Below are positions 18,362 through 25,599 of a DNA stretch of 64,000 bases, piece after piece (within the stretch, counting starts at the first letter, position 1; every line of letters starts with the position of its first letter). Where the stretch lies: NCBI GenBank assembly GCA_949383255.1, contig CASJPF010000005.1:62001-126000 (forward strand). The letters run 5' to 3'. The DNA comes from Lachnospiraceae bacterium. GTDB lineage: Bacteria > Bacillota > Clostridia > Lachnospirales > Lachnospiraceae. Both the position numbers and the translations under genes were made by a program. The notes beneath the pieces were generated by a model. It did not search any database. It saw only the letters and a list, made by a program, of their open reading frames with translations, and was not told the origin of the DNA.

Positions 18362-18390
18362 ATTATACGTATCCTATTGCGCTGTGTCAA
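18362..18390 (-). promoter_or_regulatory. Consensus sigma-A promoter of the hisS operon
   Basis: A perfect TTGACA and a perfect TATAAT are separated by 17 bp on the minus strand, about 50 bp before the small gene that leads the operon (small protein, hisS, nth and possibly the acyltransferase fusion). Confidence 0.85.
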
Positions 18391-18407
18391 ATTTTATTTC
18401 TAAATAA

Positions 18408-18878
18408 CTACCTTCTGCCAAATATTGAATTTATTGAAGTTTCCACGCGACGCAAAGACTCTGTTGCCTCGTTTAAATTTGCCAGCGTCTTGGAAAGTTC
18501 TGCGGTATCCAGTCCATCAATCGCGCTGTTCCATGCCTCCAGATCCACTGACTCCATTGTATCTACAGCCTGCTGCATTGTCTCTGCCGCCTTCTGCAAA
18601 TCCACATTCTCCAAAGTATACTTTACTTGACTGAGCGTCTCATTAACGTTTTCCATATCGACTGCCGCAACCTGGTCCAAAACAGGCTGTACCCGTCGCA
18701 ACACATATACGCCTCCCGCAAGCAAACAAACGATAAGTATTGATGTAATTGCGCACATCAACCTAGTTATTGCCATCTCCCAGCGAAACTTCTTTAGTAC
18801 TTGTCCTGATACCAACTCTGTGCTCTTTGTCAATTCATTGGCTTGATGCCCTTTCTGTCTGTTTTGTTGTTCATCCAT
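18408..18878 (-). CDS. Membrane-anchored coiled-coil protein, function unknown
   Basis: The 156-residue protein has a polar N-terminus, one membrane segment (ITRLMCAITSILIVCLLAGGVYVL) and a long amphipathic helical tail with heptad-like repeats of Val/Leu and Asp/Glu (LENVDLQKAAETMQQAVDTM). This looks like an oligomeric envelope protein. The ribosome site AAGGAGG precedes ATG well. It is the gene facing the divergent CheX-receiver gene, with about 420 bp between them. There is no recognised family. Confidence 0.7.
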   Translation of the reverse strand: MDEQQNRQKGHQANELTKSTELVSGQVLKKFRWEMAITRLMCAITSILIVCLLAGGVYVLRRVQPVLDQVAAVDMENVNETLSQVKYTLENVDLQKAAETMQQAVDTMESVDLEAWNSAIDGLDTAELSKTLANLNEATESLRRVETSINSIFGRR

Positions 18879-18995
18879 TATTTCAACCTCCTTGATAATA
18901 TATTCATATTAACAGTCTTTTCTAAAAAAACAATACTCTTTTCTATATATAATTATTATTCATCAAAATAATACTAAATATAGCTGTTGCAAACA

Positions 18996-19184
18996 GGTAA
19001 CAGTTCAGCCATGTCATTCACAAGTCGCCAGGGTGTATATTTTCACAAATAATATTCGGTTTTTGTTGGCGACTTATTTCATGATGGGCGTCTGCCCTAT
19101 AGAATTAATTGTACAAATTGTCCTTAGTGAGCAATCTCCTGTGTACAATTCGCACAATCAATTCTGCATGGCTGAACTCTTACG
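18996..19184. repeat. Inverted-repeat-bounded structured element (copy B)
   Basis: A 17-bp outer helix (18997-19013 with 19167-19183, one mismatch) encloses three stems: AAGTCGCCA/TGGCGACTT (19022-19075), GGGC/GCCC (19086-19097) and a 21-bp imperfect stem (19101-19121 with 19145-19165). The outer arms read GTAACAGTTCAGCCATG, the same start as the other copies listed here. It fills most of the 420-bp gap between divergent genes. No ORF is present. It could be a non-coding RNA or a non-autonomous mobile element. Confidence 0.6.
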
Positions 19185-19212
19185 CAAACAGCAATATTTT
19201 TCAAAATAATAG

Positions 19213-19241
19213 TTGTCTATTTGGCTTTTTTTTTATACAAT
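19213..19241 (+). promoter_or_regulatory. Promoter of the CheX-receiver gene
   Basis: The plus strand shows TTGTCT, a 17-bp spacer and TACAAT, about 60 bp before the ATG at 19300. A T-rich stretch lies in the spacer. Confidence 0.6.
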
Positions 19242-19299
19242 AATAAAGTAGATTTTTCTGACATCACGGACAACACAACAAAGAAAGGTGCGGATTGTT

Positions 19300-20604
19300 A
19301 TGTTTATTCAACTATTTAGTAACTATTTGGTCGGACAGTCAGTTATTACAATTGAACAGAAAAACTCCTTTCAGGAAGAAATTCAGAAGACTCGTGTTAA
19401 ACTAGGAACCATTGCTGTTGCACAAGGACTTCTGACAAAAGAACAGGCAGAAGAAATTAACCATCAGCAGACACAGCAAGACCGCCGTTTTGGTGACATT
19501 GCAATCGAACTGGGATACCTTACAGAAAATCAGGTATCAGAACTTCTGTCCATGCAAGGTGATTTGGCAATGAAATTCTTTCAATTGCTGATTGACACAC
19601 TTGATTTGTCTATGGAAGCAGTCAGAGAACACCTGCATAATTTTCAGAAAATGCATGGTTTCACAGATGACGAGCTGGAAGCAGTAAAAAAAGATGATTT
19701 TGAGTCTATCATTCCACTCTTTGCTACCGTTCGCGATCCAATGATAACAGATTTGGCAGGTCTGGTCATGCGTAATCTCACTCGATTTGTCACCAACAAT
19801 TTCTATTTTGGGCGAATGAAAAAAGCATCAGAATACTCTTATAGTATGCTCGCCGGTCAAAAATCTGTCGGTGACTACAATATCTTTCTTGGTTTCGGCG
19901 CTACCAATGAACTAGATGGCATTATTAGGCTTGCCAAAAATTATGCTAAGACAGTCGCTGTCACAAGCAGCGATGAAGTTTATGATGCTGTCTGTGAATT
20001 TGCCAATCTAAACAATGGACTTTTTGACTCTGTACTCAGCGATGACGATATTTTTATCGAAATGGTTCCGCCAGAAGTATACTTAAATCAGCAACTGTCG
20101 GGCAATGCTTACTGTATGCCTGTGTATATTGATGACTTTGAATTTGATCTTATTATTTCAGCAGATGCAGATTTTATCCCCGGGAACAACCCACACACAC
20201 TAAATTTGAAAAAGACAAAACTATGCACTGACACTTCCAGTACACTTCCTACCGTACTTGTTGTGGACGACTCCTCTCTTATCCGCAAAGTTTTGATAAC
20301 GCTGCTTAACGAAAATGGTTATCAGGTGGTAGGTGAAGCAACAAATGGTTTAGAAGGCGTTGAACTGTACAAAGAACTAATGCCTGATATTGTCACTCTC
20401 GATATTACCATGCCTGTAATGGACGGTGTGACAGCACTCAGAAAAATCAAAGAACATAATCCGGAAGCAATGGTTGCCATGATTTCTGCAGCCGGTCAGA
20501 AAGATAAGCTTATGGATGCGCTAAGAGAAGGCGCAGAATTATTCTTTACAAAACCATTTAATGCACAGGAGGTTATCAAAGGTCTCAAAAATTCCGAATT
20601 TTAA
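19300..20604 (+). CDS. CheX-like phosphatase fused to a receiver domain
   Basis: The 434-residue protein has three parts. Residues about 30-90 resemble the small N-terminal domain of GspE/MshE proteins, with paired GTIAVAQGLLTKEQAEEI and FGDIAIELGYLTENQVSEL segments. A central region of about 180 residues resembles CheX/CheC-type chemotaxis phosphatases, although the typical E-x2-N active-site signature is not clearly seen. From residue 316 there is a receiver with the Asp pair 323-324, the phospho-acceptor Asp368 in TLDITMP and the lysine in FTKPF. ATG at 19300 is chosen over a GTG 12 bp earlier because AAAGG precedes it. It probably ties c-di-GMP or type-IV-pilus-like signals to chemotaxis, which is inference. 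Confidence 0.75.
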   Translation: MFIQLFSNYLVGQSVITIEQKNSFQEEIQKTRVKLGTIAVAQGLLTKEQAEEINHQQTQQDRRFGDIAIELGYLTENQVSELLSMQGDLAMKFFQLLIDTLDLSMEAVREHLHNFQKMHGFTDDELEAVKKDDFESIIPLFATVRDPMITDLAGLVMRNLTRFVTNNFYFGRMKKASEYSYSMLAGQKSVGDYNIFLGFGATNELDGIIRLAKNYAKTVAVTSSDEVYDAVCEFANLNNGLFDSVLSDDDIFIEMVPPEVYLNQQLSGNAYCMPVYIDDFEFDLIISADADFIPGNNPHTLNLKKTKLCTDTSSTLPTVLVVDDSSLIRKVLITLLNENGYQVVGEATNGLEGVELYKELMPDIVTLDITMPVMDGVTALRKIKEHNPEAMVAMISAAGQKDKLMDALREGAELFFTKPFNAQEVIKGLKNSEF

Positions 20605-20611
20605 AAAAGGC

Positions 20612-20646
20612 TGCACCGAAACAATCTATTTGATTGTTTCGGTGCA
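20612..20646. terminator. Convergent terminator hairpin
   Basis: TGCACCGAAACAATC pairs perfectly with GATTGTTTCGGTGCA. On the minus strand it is followed by a T-run (CCTTTTTT), so it mainly serves the amidase gene. It lies just after the CheX-receiver stop codon and may also act on that transcript. Confidence 0.8.
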
Positions 20647-20688
20647 ATAAAAGTGTGTTATGTATAGAGAATTTTAACTTGTAGGCTA

Positions 20689-21756
20689 TTATAAAACATA
20701 ATGTTCCACATCATAGAGCAACTTTTGCCACGCATCTTCATGATCTACATAATAAATCGGACACTTCTTTCCACCGCAATCATAGTGACGCAAAATATCC
20801 TGTGGTTTCAAATTATATTTGTCAATCAGCCATGCCAGCATCTCCACAAGGGAGTCATAAGTTTCCTGTGTAAACGAACCATCTGCTGCGGTAAAACAAC
20901 ACTCGATTGAAATCGAATCCTTATTTCGTCCTATCACTGCATAGGCTTCCTCCTCCAAAGGAATGCACTGAATAATCTCTCCTTCATAACCAATGATAAA
21001 ATGTGCACTTACTGCCCGCTCGTGTGTTACACCAAGATTTTCAAAATAGCTTCTATTCTGCGCTGCTGACGTTCCTTTATTTGCTGTATAATGCACAAAT
21101 ATATTATTGACTTCCGCAAGTTTTGTCCCGGGACGATTGTAGTCGCTAATCGTCAGAAAATCTTCCTGAATATCCGGCTTTTTTTCTGTCTCTTCTGCGA
21201 CAAGAACTTCCTCTGGCAAAGATTGTTCCTCTGCAGTTCTCATTATGATAGCAGTACTATTATGTACATTTTGATAATAAGTTTTTCCCATAAATGCAAT
21301 CGCTGCACACATTGCTGTAATCCATAAAAAGACAAAGCATTGGTTTAGTCTGGCACGATGCCTCGCTTTTTTTGTTTTATTTTTGGTCTTTTGGGAGCTT
21401 GTCCTGCTTCTGCTTGGCTCCTGATATTTGAATTGCGGCTGTCTTGTTCTTGCTGTATACTTGCTTGCTGTTCTCGCTCTCTCAATATCTGCCTGTACTA
21501 CATTTTGTCTTACCATTTCAACGTTATCGTAGCTTGCTCTTGCTGTAGCTTGTCTTACTGTTCTCGCTCTGTTTGTATTTCCATTTTGGATTCTTCTTTG
21601 AGGTATAATATCAATTGTCTGTGTTCTGTCGTCCCTCTGGTTTTGCATGTTTTGTCTTCTTGCTCTTGCCTGCCTAGAATATGAATTTCTATTTCCAGAG
21701 GAGTGCACAACCTCCCACAGCTCCAGCTCCTGACTATGACGTGCTTGATTCCCCAT
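20689..21756 (-). CDS. Membrane-anchored N-acetylmuramoyl-L-alanine amidase (Amidase_2)
   Basis: This enzyme cleaves the amide link between N-acetylmuramic acid and the stem peptide. The first 125 residues form a very basic, Arg/Gln/Thr-rich, probably disordered cytoplasmic tail. One membrane segment (CFVFLWITAMCAAIAFMGKTYY) follows, then the external zinc amidase domain with FVHYTANKGTSAAQNRSYFE, VSAHFIIGYEGEI, SISIECCF and the late HYDCGGKKCP that supplies zinc ligands. The start at 21756 has GGGAGA in front; a start 36 bp further upstream is less supported. The long arginine-rich tail is unusual for the family. Confidence 0.88.
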   Translation of the reverse strand: MGNQARHSQELELWEVVHSSGNRNSYSRQARARRQNMQNQRDDRTQTIDIIPQRRIQNGNTNRARTVRQATARASYDNVEMVRQNVVQADIERARTASKYTARTRQPQFKYQEPSRSRTSSQKTKNKTKKARHRARLNQCFVFLWITAMCAAIAFMGKTYYQNVHNSTAIIMRTAEEQSLPEEVLVAEETEKKPDIQEDFLTISDYNRPGTKLAEVNNIFVHYTANKGTSAAQNRSYFENLGVTHERAVSAHFIIGYEGEIIQCIPLEEEAYAVIGRNKDSISIECCFTAADGSFTQETYDSLVEMLAWLIDKYNLKPQDILRHYDCGGKKCPIYYVDHEDAWQKLLYDVEHYVL

Positions 21757-21957
21757 AGTGTGTCTCCCTATTGTCTTCTTGTTTTTTCTCAAAAAAATTC
21801 GTATGATAAACTGCGAGAATCTATCTCTATATATTAGATGTATTAAATCTTAAAAAGGTTTCATCTCATTACAAATTTTTTTATTTTTTTCACCAACAAT
21901 ATTATACACGAAAATCCTCTAAAATTTCTCTAAAATTTCTTTCTTTTTCATAAATTT

Positions 21958-22923
21958 TTATTTGCCTATGGAAAATGCTAGCTCCTGTAACATCTTTTTA
22001 TCAGAAGATACTGTTATCCCTGCCGTGGTAAGCATATCTCCCGATATTGCAGCATTGGCACCACTCTGAAAACATCGCTTTCCTTTATCTTTCAAAAGCC
22101 CTCTCCCGCCGGCAAGCCTAATATCACCCTCTGGTATTATAAATCGAAAAAGAGCGATAATACGGCAAAATTCATCATTTGCCAAAATAGAATTCTTCTC
22201 ATAAGGAGTTCCTTTTATTGGATTTAAAAGATTTACTGGTATGGATTTTACTCCTAACCTTCGCAAATCCAACGCCATATCAATCCTGTCCTCCATTGTC
22301 TCACCCAATCCCATAATTCCGCCAGAACACACAGATAGTCCCGCACTTTTTGCTGCATTTATTGTTGCTATTTTTTCTTCATAGGTATGCGTCGTACAAA
22401 TTTCAGAAAAATATCTTTTTGATGACTCCAAATTACAGTGCACTCTTGAAACACCTGCTTCCTTAAGTTTTACAAACTGCCTTTCATTTAAAAGCCCAAA
22501 AGAAACACAAATTTCAATATTTGTCTGCCTGCGAATCACGCAGATACTGTCGCAGACCTGCGCAATCTCCCGCTCACTCAATTGCTTTCCTGATGTAACA
22601 ATCGAATATCGCAGCACCCCTTGCTTTTCGTTCTGCTTCGCTCCTGTCAAAAGTTCCTCTGTCTGCAAAAGCGGATAACTTTCCTGACATTCTGTATTAT
22701 AATGTATACTCTGCGCACAATATTTACAGTCCTCTGAACACTTTCCACACTTGCCATTTACAATGGTACACATATCAAACCGATTTCCGCACATGTGTTT
22801 TCGGATTTCATCTGCCACCGCCGTTAGCTTCTCCAATGGTTCCTTTGCAAGCGCAATCGCCTCCTGCCGCGTTATATTTTCGCCTCCATATATTTTTTGT
22901 CTGCATTCCTCTATAATGCTCAT
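21958..22923 (-). CDS. bioB: Biotin synthase
   Basis: BioB is a radical SAM enzyme that inserts sulphur into dethiobiotin. The 4Fe-4S binding motif reads CSEDCKYCAQS, followed by the SAM and substrate segments GGIMGLGETMEDRIDMAL and NLLNPIKGTP. The length is 321 residues. The start at 22923 has GGAGG in place; an alternative start 15 bp upstream lacks a ribosome site. A BirA-type operator overlaps its promoter. No other bio genes are adjacent, so the rest of the pathway, or biotin uptake, must be elsewhere. Confidence 0.96.
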   Translation of the reverse strand: MSIIEECRQKIYGGENITRQEAIALAKEPLEKLTAVADEIRKHMCGNRFDMCTIVNGKCGKCSEDCKYCAQSIHYNTECQESYPLLQTEELLTGAKQNEKQGVLRYSIVTSGKQLSEREIAQVCDSICVIRRQTNIEICVSFGLLNERQFVKLKEAGVSRVHCNLESSKRYFSEICTTHTYEEKIATINAAKSAGLSVCSGGIMGLGETMEDRIDMALDLRRLGVKSIPVNLLNPIKGTPYEKNSILANDEFCRIIALFRFIIPEGDIRLAGGRGLLKDKGKRCFQSGANAAISGDMLTTAGITVSSDKKMLQELAFSIGK

Positions 22924-22938
22924 GCGTATTACCTCCAA

Positions 22939-22971
22939 ATGTTAACTTATTTATTTATTATAGGTTAACAT
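22939..22971. promoter_or_regulatory. BirA (biotin repressor) operator of bioB
   Basis: ATGTTAAC and GTTAACAT are perfect inverted repeats separated by 17 bp of AT-rich sequence, which matches the known BirA box of Firmicutes. The right arm lies next to the -10 box, so biotin-loaded BirA would block transcription of bioB. Confidence 0.85.
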
Positions 22972-22985
22972 CAATAATACGTCAA
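22957..22985 (-). promoter_or_regulatory. bioB promoter TTGACG-N17-TATAAT
   Basis: A near-perfect -35 and a perfect -10 with a 17-bp spacer on the minus strand. The right arm of the BirA operator (22964-22971) falls inside the spacer, next to the -10. Confidence 0.85.
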
Positions 22986-23056
22986 TTATTTTATCAAAAC
23001 TTTAATGTTGAATGATTGCTATCAAAGCAAAGCCTTTGCTACGAAGCACAAACGCA

Positions 23057-23602
23057 CTATAAGAGATTGGAGCATACTTTCCGATGCGCCTTGAGCTTTT
23101 TTAGTGCCCACACATAATGGCTGGATGTATTGCTCACAAAATAAGAGCCAAGCGGGCTGTTTCCCACCCAATCAAAAACTCCTTTTAAGAATAACTGTTC
23201 ATTTGAAAAGCATTCCACTAGCTGCATAATTTCCCGGTGCGACTGCTCTAGCATTTTCTTTGATTCTTCCAAGGAGGTCCCTTGATGCTTTTTCCAGAAA
23301 AACATGTTCATTTGCCCATAAGTTCGCCAAGTATATGGTTTTGGCAGAAGCGGTTTTTCCTCACCCTTTTGATTTGACGATACCCAATCCAAAGTTAGGT
23401 TATGCCACTCATACAGATGTATCAAAATATCACGGAGATTTTTGTCACGCTGCCAATGTGCCTCCTTTTTCTTCTCATCCTGTGAAAAATCAAAAGGTGT
23501 TGTCAACTCCTGTTCTGCCATAGAATCAATAAATGCCATCAGACTTTCATACCCATTGTTTGAAGCCTCAATTAAATCTGTTTTTGTTGTTGGTCTTGCC
23601 AT
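23057..23602 (-). CDS. ClbS/DfsB-family protein (DUF1706)
   Basis: The 181-residue protein matches the ClbS/DfsB family, four-helix bundles related to DinB. The start MARPTTKTDLIEASNNGYESLMAFID, the segment RDKNLRDILIHLYEWHNLTLDW and the C-terminal GSYFVSNTSSHYVWALKKLK are typical. The best known member, ClbS, protects its host from the genotoxin colibactin, while others have no known task. No colibactin-type cluster is in this window, so a role in self-protection is not implied. The start follows a GGAG site. A long inverted repeat lies just upstream. Confidence 0.85.
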   Translation of the reverse strand: MARPTTKTDLIEASNNGYESLMAFIDSMAEQELTTPFDFSQDEKKKEAHWQRDKNLRDILIHLYEWHNLTLDWVSSNQKGEEKPLLPKPYTWRTYGQMNMFFWKKHQGTSLEESKKMLEQSHREIMQLVECFSNEQLFLKGVFDWVGNSPLGSYFVSNTSSHYVWALKKLKAHRKVCSNLL

Positions 23603-23623
23603 AATTTCATTCTCCTTTAAAAA

Positions 23624-23705
23624 AATGTAGTTATCCAGTTCCTATAAATGAACAAATATTATACATAAAATTTGCTCATAAATCATTTTACTGAATAACT
23701 ACATT
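23624..23705. repeat. 82-bp element bounded by 16-bp inverted repeats
   Basis: AATGTAGTTATCCAGT (23624-23639) and ACTGAATAACTACATT (23690-23705) are inverted repeats with one mismatch. They flank 50 bp of AT-rich sequence directly in front of the ClbS-like gene. No ORF lies inside. It is either a regulatory hairpin or a very short non-autonomous insertion. Confidence 0.55.
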
Positions 23706-23748
23706 ATATGCGTTAAAATATGACATCTTATGTCAAGTTTTTAAAAAA

Positions 23749-24792
23749 TTATACATTCTTTGGCTGATAAACCACATAAGTAACTGTGCCATCATCATTT
23801 CGCATAAACACATCAATACACAAATCTGCAAGTCCATTTTCTGAATAATCATAATTGAAAGTAGGGCTTATTCCTGTCTTGTTATCCGGAAACAATGTAT
23901 CAAATGGCACTGCTCCATTTCCCTCAGTATCATTCATTTTATAGGAATAGTGAACCATTCTTTTCTCATCAATCGTGCATATCTGTCTTGTTGATTCCAC
24001 TGGCATTGCATACTCGTCAATATTCTCAGGTGTCAAGTTTTCCATAAATGCATCCACACTCAAATCCACAGAGTCTTTCTCAATTGGTTCTGCTAGTTGA
24101 TTCATAGCTTCCTCAAACGCTTTTAAATAAGCCGCTGCCGCTGCAGGGTCTGCCTTGTTCTTGTCGATTGGAAGTTGAAACAGTGCATTTACACCAGAAT
24201 AACTTTCATTGCAGCTCATTTCTCCTGTCTCCGCATGATAGATATAAGCATTTGTATCATAAAATGTCCCTGTGCTGACACCTACATAAATCCCCTTATC
24301 CGCGAACATCTCAATATTGTCCATATCTAAAATCCGATATTGTACACCGTTCTTGACAAATGCTGTATACCCGCCACCCATGCACATCAAACTGTAAACA
24401 TTGGGATCTAATCCACAAATATAATGCGATACATAAAATTCCTCTTTTCCATAATCATCAGAACTTGTATCTGGCATCGGTGTTCCGTCAGCACGCTCAA
24501 TTGCCACTACAGTATAAATTCTGTTATCCAAAACCTCTCCATAATCATTGGTTTCCATAAAGTTACTAATACTCTTGCCAGCAACACTTCCCAAAAGTGT
24601 AACCTTGTATCCCCCACTCTCTTGTGTCTCGTTCACTAAGATTGCATCCTTACTCAAAAATGCTTTCCGCAATGCAAATGTATCCTGATACAAATCATCC
24701 GCTTCTTGACAACTGCGCGTTACACAACGACAAAACGAGTATAAGTCTTTGCCATATGTATCAATATAAAATTCCAGTTCTTCCTGTTTCAT
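23749..24792 (-). CDS. Sigma-factor N-terminal stub fused to a DUF4179-like extracellular domain
   Basis: The first 39 residues (MKQEELEFYIDTYGKDLYSF, then a second segment ending EADDLYQDTF) are the beginning of an ECF sigma factor, region 2.1-2.2. The rest of the sigma factor is missing. The frame passes directly into about 300 residues resembling the external part of DUF4179-type proteins encoded next to such sigma factors. There is no membrane helix or zinc-binding anti-sigma segment. The simplest reading is an in-frame deletion that joined the sigma gene to its anti-sigma-like neighbour. The ribosome site GGAGG suits the start at 24792. Without DNA-binding region 4 the product cannot work as a sigma factor, so it may be a decaying remnant. 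Confidence 0.6.
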   Translation of the reverse strand: MKQEELEFYIDTYGKDLYSFCRCVTRSCQEADDLYQDTFALRKAFLSKDAILVNETQESGGYKVTLLGSVAGKSISNFMETNDYGEVLDNRIYTVVAIERADGTPMPDTSSDDYGKEEFYVSHYICGLDPNVYSLMCMGGGYTAFVKNGVQYRILDMDNIEMFADKGIYVGVSTGTFYDTNAYIYHAETGEMSCNESYSGVNALFQLPIDKNKADPAAAAAYLKAFEEAMNQLAEPIEKDSVDLSVDAFMENLTPENIDEYAMPVESTRQICTIDEKRMVHYSYKMNDTEGNGAVPFDTLFPDNKTGISPTFNYDYSENGLADLCIDVFMRNDDGTVTYVVYQPKNV

Positions 24793-24986
24793 TATGTTTC
24801 CTCCGGTATTGTAACATTGACAACCATTCAAAAAAGTTGCCCTTTGGATATCCGTGGTACTATATTGTACCGGATTAGGGATTTTCAATTCCCTTCACTG
24901 ATATAGGGTAACAGGAATCACAGAAGTTTCAATAAATTTATACGAAAAATCCGCAAAGAGCTGCAAAGAAATACCCTTACAGCTCC

Positions 24987-25484
24987 TTAATATGCAATAT
25001 CTTTATATGCGATTTCGTCAACTTCCTCATTTACGCAGCAGACGCCAATTCCATTGTCATCCCAATCCTCGCCGCCCCAAGTTCTCGAAAATAACAAATA
25101 AATGCACCTTCCCTTTCTAACCACTTCCATTATAAAATCCTGTGGAATCACAATTTTCTCTAATGTGACTGCCTTCAGAAGTGCTTCCTTTGTTGTAATT
25201 TCAGGCCACCATTCTGCCAATTCTTCCTCGTCATCTGGACCATAGCTAAAGCGCTCTTCCTCATTATAGTATTTGATTAATTCTTCTATCAATTTCTCTT
25301 GCAATACTGGCCAGCTCTCTATAAAACGCTGATACGCCTCTCTCTGGATTGGCATAATCTCACTATTATTTTTCACTTTGACACATAGTTCTACAGGATA
25401 TGCATTTCCACCAAAATCCAAGGTTGATGCGCCTTCCCATCCATAATAATCTTTGTCTAATTCACCAAACAACTGATCCGTCAT
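24987..25484 (-). CDS. DUF6985/DUF2004-like protein
   Basis: This 165-residue acidic cytoplasmic protein begins with a FGELDKDYYGWEGASTLDFGG pattern, has a helical middle rich in Glu and Tyr, and ends with IYLLFSRTWGGEDWDDNGIGV. This pattern fits the DUF6985-type proteins I know, some of which sit near polymorphic-toxin immunity genes. The assignment is by resemblance only. The ribosome site (GGAGG) is good. The gene stands alone between the sigma-stub gene and pnp. Confidence 0.55.
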   Translation of the reverse strand: MTDQLFGELDKDYYGWEGASTLDFGGNAYPVELCVKVKNNSEIMPIQREAYQRFIESWPVLQEKLIEELIKYYNEEERFSYGPDDEEELAEWWPEITTKEALLKAVTLEKIVIPQDFIMEVVRKGRCIYLLFSRTWGGEDWDDNGIGVCCVNEEVDEIAYKDIAY

Positions 25485-25544
25485 ATTTTACCTCCACACA
25501 CGCTATATTTTTGATAAAATTTCCTTTTCCCAAACCTTTTTATC

Positions 25545-25575
25545 AAAAAGGAGACCCTCTTTTAAAAGTGTCTCC
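25545..25575 (-). terminator. Terminator after pnp
   Basis: GGAGAC and GTCTCC form the base of a hairpin on the minus strand, followed by TTTTT, 25 bp after the pnp stop codon. Confidence 0.8.
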
Positions 25576-25599
25576 CTAATACAGCAGTCCTATTATATA

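Noticed and set aside
23057-23602. ClbS-like gene as evidence for a colibactin-type gene cluster
   Set aside because: No polyketide or peptide synthetase genes are nearby; the family is widespread outside such clusters.
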